Assembly: GCA_031411495.1 (NCBI GenBank)
Contig: JANOBD010000035.1
Coordinates: 1 to 34,329 of the forward strand
Direction of reading: 5' to 3'
Origin: JANOBD01 sp031411495
Lineage (GTDB): Bacteria > Planctomycetota > Phycisphaerae > Tepidisphaerales > Tepidisphaeraceae
DNA length: 34,329 nt
Positions 1 through 7,126 of the stretch are shown here, in pieces. Below the pieces are notes generated by a model. The model searched no databases. It was not told where the DNA came from and worked only from the letters and a program-made list of their open reading frames with translations. Position 1 is the stretch's first letter. Each line of letters opens with the position of its first letter. The position numbers and the translations under genes were made by a program.

Positions 1-134
1 TCGTGACGCCTTCTTGTGGCCCGGGGCTCGGCTTTCCGTCCGTACTTCGATGGCCGTGGGCGCGGCGGCGACAATCGTGCAACGCAGAACCGGCGTTGGG
101 CCGGGCACCACGCCATCCACCGAGTGCAAAATGG

Positions 135-167
135 AAACCGCTGATCGAAAGAGTCGACCGGCGGTTT
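135..167 (-). terminator. Possible terminator after the prepilin-like gene
   Basis: A 7-bp inverted repeat (AAACCGC at 135-141, GCGGTTT at 161-167) with a 19-base loop lies about 30 bases past the stop codon of the minus-strand prepilin-like gene. The loop is long and there is no clean U-tract (CCATTTT follows on the minus strand), so this is only a weak candidate. I see nothing else in bases 1-196. Confidence 0.25.
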
Positions 168-196
168 TGCCTGCGGAGGTTTGGGTTTGCTGAGAA

Positions 197-1243
197 TCAG
201 TATTGGTTCAGAAAGCGTGTGCCGCCATTGGGATGGCTGGTCTTGCACAGGTTCAGCGCTTGTTGAGCATTCATGAACTCGACGTGACCATCTGCGTAGA
301 GCGCATTGAGGCCGCCGCGGGCGACGTTGAGCTTGATCTTCGAAGGCTGATTGGGCGCCCACTGGATGTCGCTGCGTCGGGCACCGCCGTGGCGGATGTA
401 GTCGGTCTCGAAGTGGATTAGGACGTCGGTGGACGAACCGACCGGATTCGCGGCAACAACCGGCGGTGCGTCATTGGATTGCGGATAGAAGAGCGAAGCG
501 CGATCGCCCGACCCATCCGCAACGAGGACGACTTTCGGCGAGTTCTTCATGCCGGCAAGCTTGCCGCAGCCGCTCCACCAATAGCGCCACATATCTCCCC
601 AGCCGAGCTGTTCTCCGGTGAAGGCGACTTCGCCAGCGGACCAGAACTTGCGAGGGAACTTCGGCGGGATCACCGTGCTCATCGCGTAGCCGCCGCCCAT
701 GATGAAGTTGCCGGCGTCATACTGATTCGCAATGAGGAACGGATCCATCGCGAAGCCGCCGTCGCTTCCATCGGATCCCCACGACGGGCAGGTGAATACG
801 GAGCGGAACTTCGGGTCAAGCTTTTCGCCATCCACGGTATTCGTCGCCTGGTTGTCGCCGTAGCCAGGATAGTACTGCTTGTAGCCCATGTACCTCGCGA
901 GGAAGAACGGCCAGGTGTAGGAGGCATTGTAGCCGCCGGCGGAGTTCCGCATGAACGGGCCCGTAATTGACTGTCCTGGAGGAACCGTCGCCGACCACCA
1001 CGCCGTGATCGGACCGGGGATATATCCACGGTTGTCGTTCGCATACATGACGAACCCGTTGGCGATCTGCTTCAGGTTCGCCATGCACTGTGTCGTCTTC
1101 GCCTGCTCGCGGGCGCGGTTGAGCGCCGGGAGCAGGATGGAGATCAATACCGCGATGATGCCGATCACCACCAGCAGTTCCACGAGCGTGAATGCGCGAC
1201 GGCTTCGGCCACGACGGCTTTCGGTCAATTGGTTCGCGTTCAT
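197..1243 (-). CDS. Prepilin-like protein with DG-H C-terminal signature (planctomycete type)
   Basis: 348 aa. The N-terminus MNANQLTESRRGRSRRA is a basic leader followed by FTLVELLVVIGIIAVLIS, the type IV prepilin/pseudopilin cleavage-methylation signature and hydrophobic helix. Residue -1 is Ala rather than the usual Gly. The middle is Trp/Tyr/Gly-rich, and the C-terminus carries the LNALYADGHVEF signature of the large planctomycete H-X9-DG family. This start is preferred over upstream in-frame starts because AGGAAAGGA sits 6 bases before the ATG and the longer form would overlap the preceding gene. It lies 49 bases after the dockerin/PEP-CTERM gene, so the two are probably co-transcribed. 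These proteins are probably exported through a type II secretion/pseudopilus-like route; individual functions are unknown. Its position at the edge of a glycan locus suggests a surface role, which is inference. Confidence 0.85.
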   Translation of the reverse strand: MNANQLTESRRGRSRRAFTLVELLVVIGIIAVLISILLPALNRAREQAKTTQCMANLKQIANGFVMYANDNRGYIPGPITAWWSATVPPGQSITGPFMRNSAGGYNASYTWPFFLARYMGYKQYYPGYGDNQATNTVDGEKLDPKFRSVFTCPSWGSDGSDGGFAMDPFLIANQYDAGNFIMGGGYAMSTVIPPKFPRKFWSAGEVAFTGEQLGWGDMWRYWWSGCGKLAGMKNSPKVVLVADGSGDRASLFYPQSNDAPPVVAANPVGSSTDVLIHFETDYIRHGGARRSDIQWAPNQPSKIKLNVARGGLNALYADGHVEFMNAQQALNLCKTSHPNGGTRFLNQY

Positions 1244-1292
1244 GACGAATCCTTTCCTGCTTGCCTCTCCACCTCGCGAAACGAACAACGCT

Positions 1293-3113
1293 TTAGCGAC
1301 GGCGACGAGAGAGCAGACCGATCGCGGCGCCGGCGGCCGCGAGCGAGGTCGGCTCGGGAACCAGGGAGCGTGCCAGCGCGAACTCACCTGCGAACGAAGC
1401 GCCGCCCACTTCGGTCAGGGTTTGCGTCTGCGTCAGGCTCACCGTGCTGCCGTAGTTCTGTGCCAGCGCGAGCAGGTCGTCGAAGTTGACGATGCCGTCG
1501 CCGGTCGAGTCGCCATCGGTCCAGTCGCGGCCGGTCGTCGGGCCGTAGTTCTGGGCGAGCTTGAGCAGGTCGTCGAAGGTGACGCTCTTGTCGACGTTCG
1601 CATCGCCGGAGAGCGTGTAGAGGATGAGCACGCTGGTGGAATCGGTCGGTTGACCGCCGAACGTCGCCGTATGACCAGCAGCGGATGCTTCAACGGCAAC
1701 GACCTTGCCGCGGGCGGGGTCTCCCGTGCTGCTTTTGATCGAGGCCGCAGTGATCTTGGCGCGGAGGTCAGCCAGCGGCGATGCGCCGTCGTAATTGACG
1801 ATCAGCCGGGCGTCGGTGACATCGAGGACCGGGGTTTCGGTCGTGCCGCCGGTGAACGTGAGCTTGGTCAGGACGCTCGTGCCGTCGTTGCCACCGCCTG
1901 AGGCAATACGGACGGTTCCATGTTGAATGCGAAGTTCAGGCAGGCGGATGTGCTTGGCGATGAGGTTGCCGGCGCGATCCTTGGTGAGGATGCCGGTTCC
2001 GGTGATACCGCCGGCGAGATCGACCGTGCCGTTGCCGTAATTGACACGAATCAGGCCGTTCTTGTTGAGGACGACCGGCACGTTGATGGTGTGCAGCGTG
2101 TCGCCGCCGTCGGCGATGATCGCCGCCGGGCGCGGGCCGGCAATCGTCAGGCTTCCGGTGCCGGCGATCGTATACGGCTGCGTGCCGAAGAAGTCGACAC
2201 GCGCGGTCGAAACGGCTTCATTCAGCGCGACGGCAACCGGCGCGTTGGAGGCGGGCTGGCTGAAGATCGGGAAATCCATATCGCTCGTCGGCGCATTGCC
2301 GCCGTTATCGTTCCAGTTCGCGCCGTTGGTCCAGGAACCTCCGCTCGCGCCGATCCAGCCGGGTCGGACGTAGGTGACGTTCAGGTTGTCGACGTGAAGG
2401 ACGTTCCCGGCGTCATTGCCCCAGTCGCCGGTGTCCATGTCCCACTGGAAATTGATCGAGTTGGCATTGAGGAAGTTGCCTTCAACCGGAGGCGTGCCGC
2501 CGTTGAAATCATCGTCGACGAGCTGCGGGACGAACGTGTCGAGCGTACCGCCGTAGGTGGCCCATTGGTCAGTAAGCTTGACGTTCAGGTCCGTCATGTA
2601 GGCGTTGCCATTCGAAGTCGGGTTCTGAAAGGCGATCCGGGCGCGATGCGATTTGGCGGCGGTGTTGGTCAGGCCGTCGGCGCGCATGTCGAACGTCCAC
2701 GTGACCTTCGAAGGATCTGCAGCGGGAATCCCGACGGCCGGATCGACATAGCGATAGGCACCCAGGCCCGAGTACCACCAGGTATTTCCGCCGCCGACGA
2801 CCCGCACGTTGGAGCTGTCGAACGCCTGGAAGAGCCCCGTGGTTCCGCCAAAGCCGTTCGCCTCAACGCCCTCGGTACGAACCAAGCCGCCGAAGCCACC
2901 GGCCGCGGTGTTCGCGGCGGCGTCGTTCCCCGAGTAGCTGAAGTAATAGATCGGATCCACGCCCAGCGCCGATGTGTTTGGCGCACCTGTGAACGGCGTA
3001 AGGCCGTTGAAGTTCTGAGAGTAAATGACGCCTGTGTCTGCTGCGGCCATGCCACATTGAATGAGCGCGACACCGGCTGACAAGGCGACGATCTTCGAAA
3101 GACGACGTGACAT
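1293..3113 (-). CDS. Secreted dockerin-like, PEP-CTERM-anchored protein
   Basis: 606 aa. It begins with a Sec signal peptide (MSRRLSKIVALSAGVALIQC, cleavage after AAA near residue 25). Residues about 26-250 look like a beta-sandwich carbohydrate-binding region, with many Gly/Asn/Trp and NFNG and DNLNVTYV segments. Residues about 255-500 are a repetitive, Gly/Thr-rich beta-helix-like region. Residues 503-555 hold two dockerin-type calcium loops (GDANVDKSVTFDDLLKLAQ and GDSTGDGIVNFDDLLALAQ). The C-terminus is VPEPTSL, a short hydrophobic helix and RRRR, the PEP-CTERM sorting signal. No catalytic domain is recognisable. The start is fixed by GGAGGAAAC directly before the ATG. It sits between the LacI regulator (184-base gap) and the prepilin-like gene. 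The product at 12394-14040 has the same C-terminal architecture. A glycan-binding or surface-display role is inference. Confidence 0.85.
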   Translation of the reverse strand: MSRRLSKIVALSAGVALIQCGMAAADTGVIYSQNFNGLTPFTGAPNTSALGVDPIYYFSYSGNDAAANTAAGGFGGLVRTEGVEANGFGGTTGLFQAFDSSNVRVVGGGNTWWYSGLGAYRYVDPAVGIPAADPSKVTWTFDMRADGLTNTAAKSHRARIAFQNPTSNGNAYMTDLNVKLTDQWATYGGTLDTFVPQLVDDDFNGGTPPVEGNFLNANSINFQWDMDTGDWGNDAGNVLHVDNLNVTYVRPGWIGASGGSWTNGANWNDNGGNAPTSDMDFPIFSQPASNAPVAVALNEAVSTARVDFFGTQPYTIAGTGSLTIAGPRPAAIIADGGDTLHTINVPVVLNKNGLIRVNYGNGTVDLAGGITGTGILTKDRAGNLIAKHIRLPELRIQHGTVRIASGGGNDGTSVLTKLTFTGGTTETPVLDVTDARLIVNYDGASPLADLRAKITAASIKSSTGDPARGKVVAVEASAAGHTATFGGQPTDSTSVLILYTLSGDANVDKSVTFDDLLKLAQNYGPTTGRDWTDGDSTGDGIVNFDDLLALAQNYGSTVSLTQTQTLTEVGGASFAGEFALARSLVPEPTSLAAAGAAIGLLSRRRR

Positions 3114-3229
3114 GTTTCCTCCTCGACTGACCTGGCCGATCCCGGGTGGACGTCCGCTCGTCTACCCCTTGGCCGATTCGCTCGCGTCGAAGCGCGCGGT
3201 TCGCCGCACGCTTCCTGATGTTCTCTCTA

Positions 3230-3281
3230 GCCCGGAGATGTCCGGGCATCACACAAGCTCCGGCGGTCTTGCCAACCGCCG
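3230..3281 (-). other. Two hairpins between the LacI gene and the PEP-CTERM gene
   Basis: In the 184-base gap are GCCCGG(N6)CCGGGC at 3230-3247 and CGGCGGT(N7)ACCGCCG at 3261-3281. Neither is followed by a T-run on the minus strand. They could attenuate transcription between the regulator and the downstream gene, but they may simply be GC-rich structure. No clear promoter was found in the gap. Confidence 0.3.
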
Positions 3282-3297
3282 CAGCCGACGAACTCGG

Positions 3298-4356
3298 TCA
3301 CGAACCGCCGACCTTCCGACGTCCGCCGGGCGGGGCGGTCGATTCACGCACGATCAATGTCTCTTCAAGCTTCACGGTCACGGGCTCAAACGCGTCCTTG
3401 GCGTTCATTTGCCGGATGAGCAATTCAGCCGCCACCTGGCCCATGCGTGTTGCGGGAATATCCACCGCGGTGATCGAAGGAATCGAGAGCTGCGCGGCGG
3501 GTTCATTGTTGAAACAAGCGAGACTGAAATCATTCGGCACCGAAAGGCCCAGATCGTGGGCGAGCCGCATCAGGGCGAGCGCGCCATGATGCGAGTAGGC
3601 CAGCACCGCCGTCGCGCCTTGCTGCATCACGCCCTCACGCAGGAAGGGTTCGTAATAAGAATCCCAAGGCGTGTTGGGAGGAAGCATCGGGACTCGGACG
3701 GCAGCGATCTCGAAGCCGAGCTCGGCGGAGCATCGCTGAAAGGTTTCCCGCCGCTCGAAGACGCTCGCGTGCGTCCCGCTGACGCTCGGGTGATCGAGGT
3801 AGGCGATTTTGCGATGTCCCAGGTCCAGCAGGTGGCGGAGTGCCAGTCGCGTGCCTCGGGCATCATCGGGCACGACGCTCGAACCGCGTATCCCCGCCTG
3901 CGCGTTGATGCAGACATATGGAACACCCGTCCGCTCGATGCCTTCCAGATCATCGGCGGTCGAAGAGCTCACGGCGACGACGCCGTCGACGCGGAGCTTC
4001 GGAGGATCGAACTGGCTGTGACGCTGGCTGTAGAACTGAATGCAGATTTCGTAGCCGGCGCGGTCGAGCGTCGAGGCGAGCGCGCCGACGGCCGTTTCAT
4101 CCGGGCCGACCCGATCAGAACCCATCCCCGAGACGCCCAGGACGGAGACGAGCATCGTTTTGTCTGCAGCGAGATTGCGCGCCGCGACGCTGGGGCGGTA
4201 GTTGAGTTCTTCGGCGACTTTCAGAATGCGCTCGCGAACTTCAGGCGACACCGAGAACCGCCCGTGTTTCGCGTTGTTGAGGACGCGGCTGACGGTGCTT
4301 TGGCTGACGGAACACCGTCGCGCGACTTCGATGAGACTGCCAGAAAGTCTAGCCAT
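3298..4356 (-). CDS. LacI-family transcriptional regulator
   Basis: 352 aa, a typical LacI/GalR length. Residues about 8-60 are the HTH and hinge: IEVARRCSVSQSTVSRVLN, then RERILKVAEELNYRPSVAARNLA. The remainder is a periplasmic-binding-protein-like sensor (GVVAVSSSTADDLEGIERTGVPYVCIN, DDARGTRLALRHLLDLGHRKIAYLDHP, ACFNNEPAAQLSIPSITAVDIP). An AGGA sequence precedes the ATG. It is transcribed divergently from the GH31-GH74 arm. An almost perfect 22-bp palindrome with the LacI-family core AAnCGnTT lies about 20 bases upstream of its start, and a second lies at the GH31 promoter, so it probably represses itself and the xyloglucan genes. The inducer is unknown; a xyloglucan oligosaccharide or isoprimeverose is an inference from the neighbours. 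Confidence 0.93.
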   Translation of the reverse strand: MARLSGSLIEVARRCSVSQSTVSRVLNNAKHGRFSVSPEVRERILKVAEELNYRPSVAARNLAADKTMLVSVLGVSGMGSDRVGPDETAVGALASTLDRAGYEICIQFYSQRHSQFDPPKLRVDGVVAVSSSTADDLEGIERTGVPYVCINAQAGIRGSSVVPDDARGTRLALRHLLDLGHRKIAYLDHPSVSGTHASVFERRETFQRCSAELGFEIAAVRVPMLPPNTPWDSYYEPFLREGVMQQGATAVLAYSHHGALALMRLAHDLGLSVPNDFSLACFNNEPAAQLSIPSITAVDIPATRMGQVAAELLIRQMNAKDAFEPVTVKLEETLIVRESTAPPGGRRKVGGS

Positions 4357-4375
4357 AGCTCGTCCTTCGAACGGT

Positions 4376-4397
4376 TTTCAGCAATCGCTTGCTGAAA
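4376..4397. promoter_or_regulatory. LacI-family operator O1 (proximal to the regulator gene)
   Basis: The core TCAGCAATCGCTTGCTGA (4378-4395) extends by two more matching pairs to a 22-bp palindrome with a single mismatched pair (4385/4388). The centre AATCGCTT fits the AAnCGnTT consensus bound by LacI/GalR proteins. It lies immediately downstream of the candidate lacI promoter, where a bound repressor would cover the transcription start, so autoregulation is likely. Confidence 0.75.
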
Positions 4398-4400
4398 GCC

Positions 4401-4428
4401 AGCGTAATCTCGGGCTCTTGCGTGTCAA
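4401..4428 (-). promoter_or_regulatory. Candidate sigma70-like promoter of the LacI gene
   Basis: On the minus strand, TTGACA (4423-4428) is separated by 16 bases from TACGCT (4401-4406). The -35 is a perfect match; the -10 matches only three of six positions. The -35 is one half of an inverted repeat TGTCAA-N6-TTGACA (4423-4440). Operator O1 follows where the start site would be. Confidence 0.45.
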
Positions 4429-4507
4429 CGCCATTTGACAGCTTTTTCGGCATTTTTGGGGTTGATGTGGCAAAATGCAGCCGATTGTGGTCGATCGCCT
4501 TTTCCCG

Positions 4508-4535
4508 TTGACGCCTCTTTTCAGGCGGGTAGATT
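4508..4535 (+). promoter_or_regulatory. Candidate sigma70-like promoter of the GH31-GH74 arm
   Basis: TTGACG (4508-4513), a 16-base spacer and TAGATT (4530-4535). The expected start near 4542 is directly before operator O2. The implied 5' leader is about 170 bases. It contains a small hairpin GGCGAC(N5)GTCGCC at 4642-4658 and no ORF I would support. This promoter, O1, O2 and the leader account for the whole 355-base gap between the LacI and GH31 genes. Confidence 0.5.
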
Positions 4536-4544
4536 GTCGTATAT

Positions 4545-4560
4545 CGGCAAGCGCTTGCTG
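4545..4560. promoter_or_regulatory. LacI-family operator O2 (GH31 side)
   Basis: GCAAGCGCTTGC (4547-4558) is a perfect 12-bp palindrome with core AAGCGCTT, the same AAnCGnTT form and the same CAAnCGCTTGC context as O1. It lies at about +3 to +18 relative to the predicted GH31 start site, so a bound repressor would block transcription. The O1 and O2 centres are 166 bp apart, near an integral number of helical turns, which would allow looping. Confidence 0.7.
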
Positions 4561-4711
4561 TCGTTTCGATGGACCATCGCCATATTTTGGAGAGCCGTCG
4601 GTGTAGACGAACTGAGTTCCGGTGCCACCAACGCATGCTTCGGCGACGGCCGGTCGCCAGCAGCGCATCCAGTCGTATCAGGCGATTCATGACTTGCCAG
4701 GAGAGGGGCCA

Positions 4712-7090
4712 ATGAAGTTCAGTCAGGGCGCATGGCGTTATGCAGAGGGCGTGAACTCGACGCTCATGCGTCGTCTTCACCACCATCGCATCCATGGCAA
4801 TACCCTTTTCTTGTGTGTGCTGGATCGCCACGGGATGCTGGGAGGCGACAGTTTTGAAGGAACCGTTCTCGAGATCAGCATTACATCGCCGATGCGCGAC
4901 GCGATTCGCGTTCACACCCATCACCATCGGCCCGCCGAGTTCGGCCACCATCGATTCGATCTTGACTATGAACTGACAAACAATCACGTCACGATCGCTG
5001 AGAGCGAAAGCGAAATCGTCTTCACGACCGGTAAGCTGAAGCTTCGCGTCGCTCGCACCGGCGCGTTTCGACTTCGCTTTGAAGACCAAGGCGGAAATCT
5101 CATCAGTCTCGGCTCCGATCTAGCGTATATCGAAGTCAATGGGACGCCGCCCGAGCCGCGCTCACACGGCCGGCTCCGCGAAGGTCTCAGACCCGGACGC
5201 TACCTGATGCAGCGGCTTTCGCTCGGCGTCGGCGAAACGATTTACGGGATGGGCGAGCGGTTTGGACCTCTGGTCAAGAACGGCCAATCGGTGTCCATCT
5301 GGAATGAGGACGGCGGCACGAGCAGCGACCTCGCTTACAAGAATATTCCGTTCTACCTGTCGTCGCGCGGCTACGGATTGCTGGTGAATCATCCCGGCCA
5401 GGTGGAGTTTGAAGTCGCGACTGAACGCGTCAGCCAGGTTCAATTCTCCGTCCCCGGCGAAGAACTCGACTATTACCTGTTCTTCGGACCCAGGCCCACC
5501 GAGGTACTGGAAAAGTACACACGGCTCAGCGGACGCGCGCCGCGATTGCCGAACTGGTCGTTCGGGCTGTGGCTCAGCACCTCATTCACGACCAAGTACG
5601 ACGAAAAGACGGTCAACGAGTTCGTCGATGGCATGCAGTCGCGTGGCATTCCGCTTTCGGTCTTCCACTTCGACTGCTTCTGGATGAAGCAACGCCACTG
5701 GTGCGACTTCGAGTGGAACCGCGACGCGTTTCCCGACCCGGTGGGCATGCTGACCCGCCTCAAAGACAAAGGGCTGAAGATTTGCGTCTGGATCAATCCG
5801 TACATCTCGCAACTCTCGCCGTTGTTTGTTGAGGGTCGCGAGCAGGGCTATTTCCTGAAGCGAGCGGACGGGTCGGTCTATCAGCGCGATGCCTGGCAAC
5901 CGGGCATGGCGTTGGTCGACTTCACGAATCCCGCGGCCATCGACTGGTATCAATCCAAACTCCGTGCTCTGCTCGAAATGGGCGTCGATTGTTTCAAGAC
6001 CGATTTCGGCGAGCTTGTCCCGCTGGATGTCGTTTATCACGACCGGTCTGATCCGTCCCGCATGCACAACTTTTATAGTTATCTCTATAACCAGTGCGTG
6101 TTCGAATTGCTCGAATCCTTCCATGGACCAGGCAACGCGCTGGTGTTCGCGCGCTCGGCCACGGCAGGATCGCAGAAGTTTCCGGTGCACTGGGGCGGAG
6201 ATTGCTCGGCAACATTCGAAGCGATGGCCGAGGATCTGCGCGGCGGGCTGAGCTTCTGCTCGTCCGGACCGGCCTTCTGGAGCCACGACATCGGCGGCTT
6301 TGAAGGCACGTCCAACGCTGCCAACTACAAGCGATGGGTCGCTTTCGGCCTGCTCTCGACCCACAGCCGGCTGCACGGTTCCAGTTCCTATCGCGTGCCG
6401 TGGCTATTTGATGAAGAGAGCGTCGCGGTGATGCGACACTTCACAAAACTCAAACACAGACTCTACCCGCACTTCGCCGCCACCGCGCAGGATGCGCACG
6501 AGCATGGATGGCCGGCGATGCGCTCGATGTTCATCGAGTTTCCCGATGACCCCGCGTGCCGGCAACTCGATCGACAATACCTGCTCGGGTCGTCACTGCT
6601 GGTCGCGCCTATTTTTCGAGAGGATGGGATCTGCGACTACTACGTTCCCGACGGAACCTGGATCGATTTCCAGACCAGCCGGATCGTGCAAGGCGGCAGA
6701 TGGTATTCGGAAGCCTTCGACTTCTTTCACCTGCCGCTCCTGCTCCGCGAGAACTCGATCGTCCCGGTGAGTTCGAACGAAGATCGCCCGCGATGGAACG
6801 CGCGCGATCCACTCACGCTTCACGTCGGCCATCTCACCCAATCGGCTTCATGCACTTTGCGAATCATCTCGGACGACGGTGCATCGGTCGATTTCTCTCT
6901 GCATCGGAACGGACGCCAGGTGCGGATCGAAAGTGATGCGCTCGACGGCAAAGTCAGCGTCCTGCTTCGGGCGCGCCAAGGCGCGGGACGAATCGGCAAC
7001 GGGCGAATGGCCAAGGAGCGGCCCGAGGGGCTGCAGATCGAATGGACCGACATGTCGTTGCCATTGACCTTCGAATTGAGTGATCCATGA
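4712..7090 (+). CDS. yicI: Alpha-xylosidase, glycoside hydrolase family 31 (YicI type)
   Basis: 792 aa against about 772 for E. coli YicI, to which it aligns over its full length from MKFSQGAW onward. It hydrolyses alpha-1,6-linked xylose from the non-reducing ends of xyloglucan oligosaccharides and isoprimeverose. Seen in the sequence: an N-terminal GH31 beta-sandwich (GVGETIYGMGERF about 170-190), a TIM barrel with HFDCFWMK, the nucleophile in KTDFGE (Asp431), the acid/base in HWGGDC (Asp497, the same 66-residue spacing as in YicI), and a C-terminal beta domain. There is no signal peptide, so it is cytoplasmic. The start is chosen from the YicI alignment and the AGGAGAGG ribosome-binding site; the reading frame extends 30 codons upstream. 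It is first in the plus-strand operon, 36 bases before GH74 A, and lies downstream of operator O2. Confidence 0.95.
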   Translation: MKFSQGAWRYAEGVNSTLMRRLHHHRIHGNTLFLCVLDRHGMLGGDSFEGTVLEISITSPMRDAIRVHTHHHRPAEFGHHRFDLDYELTNNHVTIAESESEIVFTTGKLKLRVARTGAFRLRFEDQGGNLISLGSDLAYIEVNGTPPEPRSHGRLREGLRPGRYLMQRLSLGVGETIYGMGERFGPLVKNGQSVSIWNEDGGTSSDLAYKNIPFYLSSRGYGLLVNHPGQVEFEVATERVSQVQFSVPGEELDYYLFFGPRPTEVLEKYTRLSGRAPRLPNWSFGLWLSTSFTTKYDEKTVNEFVDGMQSRGIPLSVFHFDCFWMKQRHWCDFEWNRDAFPDPVGMLTRLKDKGLKICVWINPYISQLSPLFVEGREQGYFLKRADGSVYQRDAWQPGMALVDFTNPAAIDWYQSKLRALLEMGVDCFKTDFGELVPLDVVYHDRSDPSRMHNFYSYLYNQCVFELLESFHGPGNALVFARSATAGSQKFPVHWGGDCSATFEAMAEDLRGGLSFCSSGPAFWSHDIGGFEGTSNAANYKRWVAFGLLSTHSRLHGSSSYRVPWLFDEESVAVMRHFTKLKHRLYPHFAATAQDAHEHGWPAMRSMFIEFPDDPACRQLDRQYLLGSSLLVAPIFREDGICDYYVPDGTWIDFQTSRIVQGGRWYSEAFDFFHLPLLLRENSIVPVSSNEDRPRWNARDPLTLHVGHLTQSASCTLRIISDDGASVDFSLHRNGRQVRIESDALDGKVSVLLRARQGAGRIGNGRMAKERPEGLQIEWTDMSLPLTFELSDP

Positions 7091-7126
7091 AGTTGCTAAA
7101 GCCATCAATTTGACACGGAGGGACGA

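Noticed and set aside
951..3080. Long plus-strand open frames (951-1901 and 1920-3080)
   Set aside because: Antisense to the prepilin-like and PEP-CTERM genes; no protein-like features and no ribosome-binding sites.
4349..5089. 246-aa minus-strand open frame across the divergent promoter
   Set aside because: It covers the operators and the start of GH31 and reads as non-protein.
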